Source: an uncultured Eubacteriales bacterium (lineage in GTDB: Bacteria; Bacillota; Clostridia; Oscillospirales; Oscillospiraceae). Taken from it: DNA of 12,052 bases. The DNA is taken from contig URST01000063.1 in NCBI GenBank assembly GCA_900550585.1, forward strand, positions 1 through 12,052, in the 5' to 3' direction. The notes beneath the pieces are model-generated. The model worked only from the letters and a program-made list of their open reading frames with translations. It made no database searches and was not told where the DNA came from. Shown here one piece after another: positions 6,586 to 12,052 of the stretch. Position 1 is the stretch's first letter, and every line of letters begins with the position of its first letter. The position numbers were made by a program, and so were the translations under genes.

Positions 6586-7533
6586 TCAGTTATCCCCCTG
6601 CGCGGGGACAAATACCCGCTGTGCCATATCCGTCAGCGCCGTCTCCGAAGCGCCGCCGTCCACCGTCAGGCTGTACGTCAGACCCGGCACCACATCCTTC
6701 CAGATGACGGCGCCTGCGCCGCCCTCCGTCCAGCACAGCCGGGCATCGCACCAGAGGACGGCGGCCTCCGCCGTCTCGCTGCCGCCGGCAGACTGTGAGA
6801 TATCTGGAATGTGCTCCGTCACGTCGCCGGTAGGTGCCATGCGGTAATGCCACGTCAGCCCGTCGGACCGGAACGACACCTCCGTGACGGTCATGCCGTC
6901 CAGATCAAAGAGGTCGTACCCCAGCACCTCCGCGCCCTCCGGCGGGGACGGCACCGTGTAGGCCTGGGCGTCCATCAGGGAGAAGGCCGTGACCAGCGTC
7001 TCGCCGCCGTCCCACGGCACGCAGTACCACTGGATACCGGCGCCCGCGTCATACCAGCCCACCGCACCGCCGTCGTACAGCAGCAGCGTCAGGCCGCTGA
7101 CCTCCCAGCTGGCGGAGGGCATGGCGCCGTCCGGCGCCGGCAGCGGCTCCGCAGTATAGACCGCGCCGTAGTCGTAGTCCCAGCCGTCCACCGCCACGGT
7201 GCAGGAGACGGAGGTCACGCCGCCCGCGTCCGTGTGCAGGTCATAGTCCGAGACGCGCACCGCGTCCGCCGGCAGCGCCAGCGTGGCGCTAAGCGGGTCG
7301 GCGCCCTCCATCGGCGCGGCGGAGGGCGCGGCGTCCATGGAGGCATCCATGCCGCTGTCCCACCGGTCCGCCCGCCAGGGGTGGCCCAGCAGCAGGGCGG
7401 CGGCAATGCACAGGCAGGCCGCCAGCGTGCCCCACCGCAGGGCGGGGTGCCGTACCGGCAGGGGGCGCTGGGCCTCCTCCAGCAGCTCGTCGTCGATGGC
7501 GTCCATCATCATGCGCAGCATAGGCTCGTTCAC
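6586..7533 (-). CDS. Putative membrane-bound anti-sigma/sensor protein partnered with the ECF sigma factor
   Basis: 315 residues starting at GTG (7533-7531), which overlaps the sigma-factor stop as GTGA. AGGAGG at 7546-7541 supports this start. Residues 1-33 are a short charged cytoplasmic part (DAIDDELLEEAQ), 34-50 a single membrane helix (WGTLAACLCIAAALLLG), and the rest is an outside domain rich in Asp, Gly, Ala and Trp. Its C-terminal half has beta-strand stretches such as MTVTEVSFRSDGLTWHYRMA and WKDVVPGLTYSLTVDG, resembling the DUF4367-like outer domain of Clostridia anti-sigma proteins. There is no HxxxCxxC zinc anti-sigma motif. The role rests on architecture and on the coupled position behind a sigma gene: a short inner tail could hold the sigma factor while the outer domain senses the envelope. 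Family assignment is tentative. Confidence 0.7.
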   Translation of the reverse strand: MNEPMLRMMMDAIDDELLEEAQRPLPVRHPALRWGTLAACLCIAAALLLGHPWRADRWDSGMDASMDAAPSAAPMEGADPLSATLALPADAVRVSDYDLHTDAGGVTSVSCTVAVDGWDYDYGAVYTAEPLPAPDGAMPSASWEVSGLTLLLYDGGAVGWYDAGAGIQWYCVPWDGGETLVTAFSLMDAQAYTVPSPPEGAEVLGYDLFDLDGMTVTEVSFRSDGLTWHYRMAPTGDVTEHIPDISQSAGGSETAEAAVLWCDARLCWTEGGAGAVIWKDVVPGLTYSLTVDGGASETALTDMAQRVFVPAQGDN

Positions 7534-8084
7534 AGCATCCCCTCCTTTTCCAGGCGCTGCCGCAGCCGCTGGCGGGTGCGGAACAGGGAGGACTTGATCT
7601 TCTCCTCCCCGGCGCCGCAGGCATCCGCGATCTCACGGATGCTCTCGCCGTACCAGTAGCGGCGGATAAAATATGTACGGCTCTGCCGTGTCAGCTGCCG
7701 CAGAAAATCGTTGAGCACACGGGCAAATTCCTGCCGCTGGAGAGACGCGGCCGCGGCGTCCTCCGCCGGCAGGCAGCCCTCCAGCTCCTCAAAGGCCACC
7801 GTCAGGTCGCTGCGGCGCTGGGCGGCCCTGTTGTAATCGCAGCGGTCCAGCGCCACGCGCCGGACGATGCAGGTGATATAGGCCGCCAGGCTCCGGGGCC
7901 GTTCCGGAGGAATGGCGTTCCGCAGCCGCAGCCACACGTCGGAGACGCACTCCTCCGCGTCCCGCCGGTCCGGCAGGATGTGGCACGCCGCTGCCAGGCA
8001 CTTTTTTCCGTATCGGGCCTCCACGGCCTCCAGCGCCGCCGGGTCACGGCGGAAAAACAGGTCGATGATCTGTACGTCCTCCAA
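7530..8084 (-). CDS. ECF-type RNA polymerase sigma factor
   Basis: 184 residues, typical for an ECF (sigma-70 group 4) factor. Region 2 spans about 10-80, with DAEECVSDVWLRL (42-54) matching the polymerase-binding/-10 reading helix of ECF factors. Region 4 spans about 118-180, with a helix-turn-helix around GESIREIADACGAGEEKIKSSLFRTRQRL. The middle linker has no region 3, as expected. The start is TTG at 8084-8082, chosen because GGAGGGAG (8098-8091) lies 6 nt upstream and no in-frame ATG gives a complete region 2. The stop overlaps the GTG of the membrane protein by 4 bp, so the two are translated together and probably act as sigma and anti-sigma. Its own target promoter cannot be named from the window. 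Confidence 0.9.
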   Translation of the reverse strand: MEDVQIIDLFFRRDPAALEAVEARYGKKCLAAACHILPDRRDAEECVSDVWLRLRNAIPPERPRSLAAYITCIVRRVALDRCDYNRAAQRRSDLTVAFEELEGCLPAEDAAAASLQRQEFARVLNDFLRQLTRQSRTYFIRRYWYGESIREIADACGAGEEKIKSSLFRTRQRLRQRLEKEGML

Positions 8085-8120
8085 GACGCGCTCCCTCCCT
8101 TGCGGATGGTGTATCCCTAC

Positions 8121-8129
8121 ATCCTACCA
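8121..8129 (-). promoter_or_regulatory. Candidate extended -10 promoter for the sigma/anti-sigma operon
   Basis: On the minus strand TGGTAGGAT (8129-8121) is an extended -10 (TGnTAGGAT) about 37 nt before the TTG start. No convincing -35 is seen (TGGCGT at 17-nt spacing). It is not an obvious ECF-type (GGAAC/CGTC) promoter on this strand, so auto-activation is not supported by sequence alone. No strong terminator separates it from the LysR gene upstream; 8161-8175 holds only a weak GCGG/CCGC stem. Confidence 0.4.
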
Positions 8130-8220
8130 CACCGGGCGGGAAAACGCCAGCGGAACCTTTGCGGCAAAACACCGCCTCTGCTGTCTATGACGGCACGGGG
8201 CGGCGTTTCGTTGCGGTATG

Positions 8221-9141
8221 TCAGCGGGTGGTGGGCGGTGGGGCATTCCAGCCGTCGGGGAAGTTGGCCAGCACCCACCGGCGGGTGTGGTCGATAAAGG
8301 CCCGGGTGCTGTTGGACAGGGCATTCTTGTCCTTGACGCAGATGCCGATGTTCCGGTAAAACGGCTGGGGCAGGGAGCAGGACACCAGCGGATAGGCGCA
8401 GCGGTAGAGCATCAGCTCCTCCATGACGCTGATGCCCAGCCCGTTGGACACCATGGCCAGAATGGTCTGATCCTGCTGGACGGTGTACTGGATCTTCGGC
8501 TTCAGCCCCAGCGTGTCGAACACCGCCTGGATCTCGTAGTCGTCGCCCTCGTCCAGCAGGATCAGCGGGTACTGCTCCAGCGCCTCCGGCGGAAAGGGGT
8601 CCGCCCCGGCCAGCGGGTGGTTGCAGGGCACGATGACCTTCCACTGGTCCCGCTGCAGAAGCCAGCAGTCCAGATACTTCTCCGCCGGGGCCGGCAGGCT
8701 GATGAAGCCGCAGTCCGCCTGCCCCTTCAGCACCCAGTCGCTGATCTCGTTGTTGAAGTTGGAAGGCAGCAGCTCGAACTCGATGCGGGGATAGTGCTCC
8801 TGAAACGTCTTGAGGATATTGGGCAGCCACTTTTCCGACACACTGGTGAACGTGGCCACCTTCACAAGGCCCGTCTCCAGTCCCCGCAGGTCGGCGGCCC
8901 GCTGCTCCAGCTGGTGCTGCATGGCGCACATTTTCTCAAAGTAAGGCATCAGCTCCCGGCCGTCCGCCGTAGGCGTGACGCCGCCGTGGCTGCGGATCAG
9001 CAGGGGCACCCCCAGCTCCTCCTCCAGCGAGCCGATGGCATGACTGACGCCGGACTGGGTGAAGTTCATCTCCCGTGCCGCCGCCGTGAAGCTGCCGCAC
9101 GCCACTGTTTTTAGAAAGATCTGGTATTTCGCCACGCTCAT
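8221..9141 (-). CDS. LysR-family transcriptional regulator
   Basis: 306 residues, standard length. The N-terminal winged helix-turn-helix is clear: SFTAAAREMNFTQSGVSHAI (17-36), followed by GSLEEELGVPLLIR and the LysR wing GGVTPTADGREL. A linker helix (about 62-88) leads to the type 2 periplasmic-binding-like sensor domain (about 92-290), which includes VATFTSVSEKWLPNIL and DCGFISLP. These proteins bind DNA as tetramers and respond to a small-molecule effector, usually regulating a divergent neighbour. The start ATG has AGGAG 9 nt upstream. A strong promoter lies just before it. The divergent neighbour is a 26-residue membrane peptide rather than an enzyme, which is unusual. The effector is unknown. 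Confidence 0.95.
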   Translation of the reverse strand: MSVAKYQIFLKTVACGSFTAAAREMNFTQSGVSHAIGSLEEELGVPLLIRSHGGVTPTADGRELMPYFEKMCAMQHQLEQRAADLRGLETGLVKVATFTSVSEKWLPNILKTFQEHYPRIEFELLPSNFNNEISDWVLKGQADCGFISLPAPAEKYLDCWLLQRDQWKVIVPCNHPLAGADPFPPEALEQYPLILLDEGDDYEIQAVFDTLGLKPKIQYTVQQDQTILAMVSNGLGISVMEELMLYRCAYPLVSCSLPQPFYRNIGICVKDKNALSNSTRAFIDHTRRWVLANFPDGWNAPPPTTR

Positions 9142-9166
9142 GGCCTCACGCTCCTCTCATGCGGAC

Positions 9167-9195
9167 AGTATAGCATATGCGGCGGCAGGGTGCAA
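9167..9195 (-). promoter_or_regulatory. SigA-type promoter of the LysR gene
   Basis: Minus strand: -35 TTGCAC (9195-9190), 17-nt spacer, -10 TATACT (9172-9167) preceded by TGC (extended -10). The leader to the ATG at 9141 is about 20 nt. It is back to back with the promoter at 9230-9258. Confidence 0.8.
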
Positions 9196-9202
9196 AGTAT
9201 TT

Positions 9203-9219
9203 TTCATGGTTTTGATGAA
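9203..9219. promoter_or_regulatory. Dyad TTCAT-N7-ATGAA, candidate LysR operator
   Basis: A perfect 5-bp inverted repeat with 7-nt spacing, centred at 9211, lies midway between the two divergent promoters (about -51 and -54 from the expected starts). Position and symmetry fit the high-affinity recognition site of a LysR protein; the half-site spacing is not the textbook T-N11-A, so the match is positional rather than by consensus. Confidence 0.45.
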
Positions 9220-9229
9220 TATGATGCGT

Positions 9230-9258
9230 TTTACAAATCGCTTGCGGTGTGGTACATT
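9230..9258 (+). promoter_or_regulatory. SigA-type promoter of the 26-residue peptide gene
   Basis: -35 TTTACA (9230-9235), exact 17-nt spacer, -10 TACATT (9253-9258). Expected start near 9265, with a 35-nt leader to the ATG at 9301. The -10 is moderate, leaving room for activation by the LysR protein bound upstream. Confidence 0.7.
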
Positions 9259-9300
9259 AAAAACACGTTAAGAGAACTGCAGGAAAGGAGGCGCTGAAGC

Positions 9301-9381
9301 ATGGGTCTGAACATTCTGTTGGCTGCTCTGGCCGGTCTTCTTGTGGTGGTCGGCATCGTCAGCAAGGTCACCAATAAGTAA
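9301..9381 (+). CDS. 26-residue single-helix membrane peptide, function unknown
   Basis: ATG at 9301 to TAA at 9379-9381. The ribosome site is excellent: AAAGGAGG at 9284-9291, 9 nt away. The peptide is MGLNILLAALAG followed by LLVVVGIVSKVTNK: residues 3-20 form one hydrophobic helix, and the tail carries Lys22 and Lys26, so it should insert in the membrane with the basic end inside. Small residues (Ala8, Gly12, Gly18) could allow helix packing. It has its own promoter, lies divergent to a LysR gene, and is closed by two terminator hairpins, so it is a monocistronic transcript of about 220-280 nt. Length and build recall type I toxins (TisB, Fst, Ibs) or small transporter subunits such as KdpF, but no sequence match is recognised and no convincing antisense RNA was found. 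It is too short for usual gene callers. Gene reality is well supported; function is not. Confidence 0.75.
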   Translation: MGLNILLAALAGLLVVVGIVSKVTNK

Positions 9382-9466
9382 CCTGTTTTTTCCATTCAAC
9401 TTTTCTTCCTTCAAAATTTTTACCTCCCACAGCCGGCGGCACCCCTCTCCCCAAGCCGCTGGTACG

Positions 9467-9493
9467 AAGGCCCCGCGCGGTGCGCGGGGCTTT
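9467..9493 (+). terminator. Terminator 1 after the small peptide gene
   Basis: Stem GCCCCGCGC (9470-9478) with GCGCGGGGC (9482-9490), loop GGT, extended by an A-A-G/T-T-T flank to a short TTT tail. Very stable stem but a short T run. Confidence 0.7.
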
Positions 9494-9519
9494 CGCCTGC
9501 CTGCCGGGAGGTGCAGATG

Positions 9520-9546
9520 GTGCGCCCGGCGGGCGGCACGCTTTTT
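9520..9546 (+). terminator. Terminator 2 after the small peptide gene
   Basis: Stem GTGCGCCC (9520-9527) with GGGC-G-GCAC (9531-9539, one bulged G), loop GGC, followed by GC and TTTTT (9542-9546). With terminator 1 it insulates the peptide transcript from the transporter operon, whose own promoter starts 18 nt further on. Confidence 0.65.
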
Positions 9547-9563
9547 CCAGGGGACGGCGCGGC

Positions 9564-9592
9564 TTGCTTTTTCGGCAAAGTTGTGCTATAAC
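9564..9592 (+). promoter_or_regulatory. SigA-type promoter of the transporter/amidohydrolase operon
   Basis: -35 TTGCTT (9564-9569), exact 17-nt spacer, -10 TATAAC (9587-9592) preceded by TGC (extended -10). Expected start near 9599, with a leader of about 44 nt to the ATG at 9643. Confidence 0.75.
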
Positions 9593-9642
9593 AACCGAAA
9601 CGGGCGGCGCAGCGCCCCATTCACAAAACGAGGTATCGGGAT

Positions 9643-10575
9643 ATGACGCAGAAAAAGACCCACACACTGTCGCTGCTGGCGGCTTTGGCCTCTGCCGTGA
9701 TCTTCGGCATGAGCTTCATGTTCTCCAAGCTGGCGCTGGAAGTGGCCGCGCCCACGGTGCTGCTGGCCTTCCGGTTCACGGTGGCGGTGGCGGCCATGAC
9801 GCTGGTGGTGCTGGTCAACGCGCTGGTGGGAAAGCTGCGGGGCGGGCCGCTGTTCGCCTTTTCCCTGCGGGGCAAGCCGGTGTACAAGCTGCTGCTTCTG
9901 GGCATCGTGCAGCCGGTGGCCTACTTTATTTTTGAAAACTACGGCATCCTGTACACCTCCTCGGCGGTGGCGGGCACCATCATCGCCGCCGTGCCGGTGT
10001 GCTGCATCCTCATGGACGTGCTGGTGCTCCACGAGAAGGTGACGCTGAAGCAGGTGCTGTGCGCCGTGGGCGCCATCGGCGGCGTGGCGCTGATCTCCGT
10101 GGGCGGCGCGGTGACGGTCTCCGCACTGGGCATGCTGTTCCTGCTGCTGACCATGCTCAGCGACACGCTGTATTACGGCATCAGCCACGACGCGGCCAAA
10201 CGGTTCACGCCCTTTGAGATGACCTATGTCATGTTCATCGTGGGCATGGCGGTGTTCATCCCCGCGGCGTTGCTCCACGCCGGCGGGCTGCAAAGCCCCA
10301 TGATCACCGCGCCCCTCCACAGCGGCGGGTTCTGGCTGGCGGTGCTGTATCTGGGCCTTTTGTCCTCGGTGCTGGCCTACGGCCTGCTGAACTTCGCCAA
10401 CAGCCACCTGTCCGTGTCGGAGACATCGCTTTTCTCCAACGTGACCACGGTGGTGTCCGTGCTGGCGGGCGTGGTGCTGCTGAAGGAGCCGTTCAGCATC
10501 TGGCAGATGCTGGGCGTGGCGGTGATCCTGGTCTGCGTGTTCGCAGCCAACGTATCCGGCAGGAAGGACGCATAA
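9643..10575 (+). CDS. EamA/DMT-family transporter
   Basis: 310 residues and about ten membrane helices in two EamA repeats, the usual form of the drug/metabolite transporter superfamily (RhaT/YdcZ-like 10-helix group). The first repeat starts SAVIFGMSFMFSKLAL (18-33), with an Arg in the helix LLAFRFTVAVAA. The repeat-end signature is seen in TSSAVAGTIIAAVPV (first half) and SETSLFSNVTTVVSVLAGVVLLKEP (second half), the helix 4/9 region. Such carriers export or import amino acids, purines, polyamines or drugs; sequence alone does not tell which. The GAGG ribosome site lies 9 nt before the ATG. The amidohydrolase gene starts 20 nt after its stop with no terminator between, so the two are probably co-transcribed. 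Confidence 0.93.
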   Translation: MTQKKTHTLSLLAALASAVIFGMSFMFSKLALEVAAPTVLLAFRFTVAVAAMTLVVLVNALVGKLRGGPLFAFSLRGKPVYKLLLLGIVQPVAYFIFENYGILYTSSAVAGTIIAAVPVCCILMDVLVLHEKVTLKQVLCAVGAIGGVALISVGGAVTVSALGMLFLLLTMLSDTLYYGISHDAAKRFTPFEMTYVMFIVGMAVFIPAALLHAGGLQSPMITAPLHSGGFWLAVLYLGLLSSVLAYGLLNFANSHLSVSETSLFSNVTTVVSVLAGVVLLKEPFSIWQMLGVAVILVCVFAANVSGRKDA

Positions 10576-10595
10576 CATTCTCAGGAGGTGTTCCC

Positions 10596-11888
10596 ATGTA
10601 TAAAAACGAGACGCGCTACGCGCTGATGAACGGTGTGGTGCTGGACGGCACCCGGGACATGACGCCCCAGACGGGGAAAACCGTCTGCGTGGAGGACAGC
10701 CGCATCGCCGCCGTCACCGACGGGCCGGTGCCTGCCGGGTACGAGCCGGTGGATCTGGCGGGACGGTATGTGCTGCCGGGACTGATCAATATGCATGTCC
10801 ACCTGCCGGCCTCCGGCAAGCCGAAAAAGAAGCCCTCCGACCCCAAAAAGCTGGTGAAGCTCATCACGTCCAGCGGTCTGATGCGCCGGGTGGGCATCCG
10901 CCTGTGCGAGGGCTACGCCAGAACGGAGCTGCTCAGCGGCGTCACCACCATCCGGACGGTGGGCGGCGTGGCGGATTTCGACACCATCATCCGTGACCGG
11001 GCGGCATCCGGCGAGATCCTGAGCCCCCGCGTGGTGGCGTCCAACATGGCGGTATCCGTGCCGGGCGGACACATGGACGGCTCCCTGGCCTACGAGGCCC
11101 GGACGCCGGAGGAGGCCGCCGCTTGTGTGGAGAAGATCGCGGCGGAGAAGCCCGACCTCATCAAGCTGATGATCACCGGCGGCGTCATGGACGCCGAGGT
11201 GGTGGGCGAGCCGGGCGTGCTGCGGATGCAGCCGCCGCTGGTGAAGGCCGCCTGTGACCGCGCCCACGCGCTGGGCATGAAGGTGGCCGCCCATGTGGAA
11301 AGCCCCGAGGGCGTCCGGGTGGCGCTGGAAAACGGCGTGGACTCCATCGAGCACGGTGCCCGGCCGGACGCGGACATCCTGCGGCTGTTCCGGGAACGGG
11401 GCGCATTCCAGATCTCCACTATCTCTCCCGCCGTGCCCTACGCCCTGTTCGACCGCAGCATCTCCCACGCCACCTATGAGCAGCAGGAGAACGGCAAGGT
11501 GGTGTTCGAGGGCATCGTGGCGCTGGCCAGAGCGTGTCTGCAAAACGGCATCCCCGTGGGGCTGGGCACCGACACCGGCTGCCCCTATATCACCCACTAC
11601 GACATGTGGCGGGAGCTGTGCTACTTTGTGAAATACTGCGGCGTGACGCCGGCCTTCGCGCTGTACAGCGCCACGCTGCTGAACGCGGAGCTGGCGGGCA
11701 TCAGCGATATCACCGGCTCCGTGGAGCCGGGAAAGGCCGCCGATCTCATCGTGTGCGACAGGGACCCGCTGGCGGATCTGACGGCGCTGCGCAGCCTGCA
11801 CATGGTCATCAAGGACGGCCTGCGCATCGAGAGTCCCGCCGTGAAGAAGATGCCGGAGGTGGAGCGGGAGCTGGACAAATTCCTGTAA
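10596..11888 (+). CDS. Metal-dependent amidohydrolase (imidazolonepropionase/prolidase-like)
   Basis: 430 residues, no signal peptide, cytoplasmic. It carries the full amidohydrolase-superfamily metal set: HxH in GLINMHVHLP (His67, His69), Lys190 in LIKLMITGG (likely carboxylated bridging ligand), His233 in VAAHVES, His253 in SIEHGARPD, and Asp326 in GLGTDTGCP. The small N-terminal beta-sandwich (MNGVVLDGTRDM) and its return at the C terminus (GSVEPGKAADLIVCDRDPL) are typical. The pattern fits the group that includes Zn-dependent Xaa-Pro/Xaa-Arg dipeptidases and is often annotated as imidazolonepropionase-like; true HutI is unlikely with no hut genes around. It would hydrolyse an amide or cyclic amide bond. 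Its AGGAGG site at 10583-10588 is 7 nt before the ATG, and it follows the DMT transporter by 20 nt, suggesting that the pair handles the same small molecule. Confidence 0.9.
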   Translation: MYKNETRYALMNGVVLDGTRDMTPQTGKTVCVEDSRIAAVTDGPVPAGYEPVDLAGRYVLPGLINMHVHLPASGKPKKKPSDPKKLVKLITSSGLMRRVGIRLCEGYARTELLSGVTTIRTVGGVADFDTIIRDRAASGEILSPRVVASNMAVSVPGGHMDGSLAYEARTPEEAAACVEKIAAEKPDLIKLMITGGVMDAEVVGEPGVLRMQPPLVKAACDRAHALGMKVAAHVESPEGVRVALENGVDSIEHGARPDADILRLFRERGAFQISTISPAVPYALFDRSISHATYEQQENGKVVFEGIVALARACLQNGIPVGLGTDTGCPYITHYDMWRELCYFVKYCGVTPAFALYSATLLNAELAGISDITGSVEPGKAADLIVCDRDPLADLTALRSLHMVIKDGLRIESPAVKKMPEVERELDKFL

Positions 11889-12001
11889 AAAGAATTTCCT
11901 GAATTTCCGAAAATAAATTCCGCCCGGAAGCAAATAAGCTTCCTCATGCAGTTCACCATGCAATTATTCCTGAAATAAAAAGAGGCGGGACGGTCCGCGA
12001 T
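11889..12001. other. AT-rich non-coding end of the genomic sequence
   Basis: No gene is seen. It holds a 9-bp near-tandem GAATTTCC repeat (11892-11899, 11901-11908) with a third partial AATTCC, and a 6-bp stem GGAAGC/GCTTCC (11926-11931 with 11938-11943) without a T run, so a terminator for the amidohydrolase operon is not clear. Real sequence stops at about 12001. Confidence 0.5.
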
Positions 12002-12052
12002 CTGTCTCTTATACACATCTCCGAGCCCACGAGACAAGAGGCAATCTCGTAT
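12002..12052 (+). other. Illumina Nextera adapter contamination (not genomic)
   Basis: CTGTCTCTTATACACATCT (12002-12020) is the complement of the Tn5 mosaic end. CCGAGCCCACGAGAC (12021-12035) is the Nextera read-2 adapter. AAGAGGCA (12036-12043) sits in the i7 index position and matches the index I know as N711. ATCTCGTAT (12044-12052) begins the P7 flow-cell sequence. The contig end is adapter read-through and should be trimmed. Confidence 0.98.

Noticed and set aside
9371..9399. Possible antisense promoter TTGAAT-17-TATTGG facing the small peptide gene (type I antitoxin RNA)
   Set aside because: The -10 matches only TAT of the consensus and there is no matching terminator on that strand, so an antisense RNA is not supported.
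9586..10578. 330-codon open frame antisense to the DMT transporter
   Set aside because: Same kind of shadow: His/Gln/Arg-rich, no recognisable fold; the plus strand has ten clear membrane helices.
11926..11943. Hairpin GGAAGC/GCTTCC after the amidohydrolase as a terminator
   Set aside because: Short stem, AT-rich loop and no T run after it.
1..12001. CRISPR array, tRNA, rRNA or insertion sequence
   Set aside because: No regularly spaced long repeats, no cloverleaf or rRNA-like stretch and no transposase or terminal inverted repeats were seen.
11621..12037. Minus-strand reading frame of 138 codons at the contig end
   Set aside because: Its first residues (SRGLGDVYKRQ) are translated Nextera adapter, and the rest is antisense to the amidohydrolase gene.

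Overview
The window looks like one end of a contig from a GC-rich, monoderm gut-type Clostridia. An Oscillospirales/Oscillospiraceae-like bacterium is the best guess, but this is inferred from style only. The signs are AGGAGG-type ribosome sites 6-9 nt before nearly every start, SigA-type promoters (often with an extended -10), a MacB/YknZ-type ABC system whose adaptor proteins are a lipoprotein and a membrane-anchored protein with no outer-membrane partner, and a small ECF sigma/membrane-protein pair. The last 51 bases (12002-12052) are not genomic: they are Illumina Nextera (Tn5) adapter plus index, so real sequence ends near 12001.

Layout from the left. (1) 1-1366, minus: the N-terminal 455 residues of an HD-domain protein that runs into a HEAT-like helical repeat at the window edge. 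It has a strong SigA promoter at 1436-1465. (2) 1367-1672: divergent control region. The rightward promoter has an extended -10 but no recognisable -35; it has a tandem GTTCACA repeat with 11-bp spacing instead, as expected for an OmpR/PhoB-family response regulator. (3) 1673-6529, plus: a tightly packed four-gene operon (lipoprotein adaptor, ABC ATPase, second membrane-anchored adaptor, MacB-like permease) ending in a 16-bp-stem terminator that also serves the convergent operon. (4) 8084-6586, minus: ECF-type sigma factor (TTG start) overlapping by 4 bp a membrane protein (GTG start) that is the likely anti-sigma/sensor. (5) 9141-8221, minus: LysR-type regulator. (6) 9142-9642: a divergent control region with back-to-back SigA promoters around a dyad TTCAT-N7-ATGAA, a 26-residue single-helix membrane peptide (9301-9381), and two terminator hairpins. 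(7) 9643-11888, plus: an EamA/DMT transporter and a cytoplasmic metal-dependent amidohydrolase, probably one operon. (8) 11889-12001: short AT-rich non-coding end, then adapter.

How the parts may work together. The four-gene ABC operon should assemble into one envelope complex that moves or extracts an amphiphilic compound (peptide, antibiotic or lipid), switched on by a two-component system that is not in the window. The sigma/anti-sigma pair is an independent envelope-sensing unit facing it tail to tail. The LysR gene and the tiny membrane peptide form a classic divergon in which LysR is placed to control the peptide transcript. The DMT transporter plus amidohydrolase look like a small uptake/export-and-hydrolysis unit of unknown substrate.

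The best candidates for something undescribed are the LysR-paired 26-residue membrane peptide with its two terminators, and the two-adaptor ABC operon, in which one adaptor carries an acidic hexapeptide-repeat tail and the other a roughly 105-residue domain inserted in its coiled-coil hairpin.
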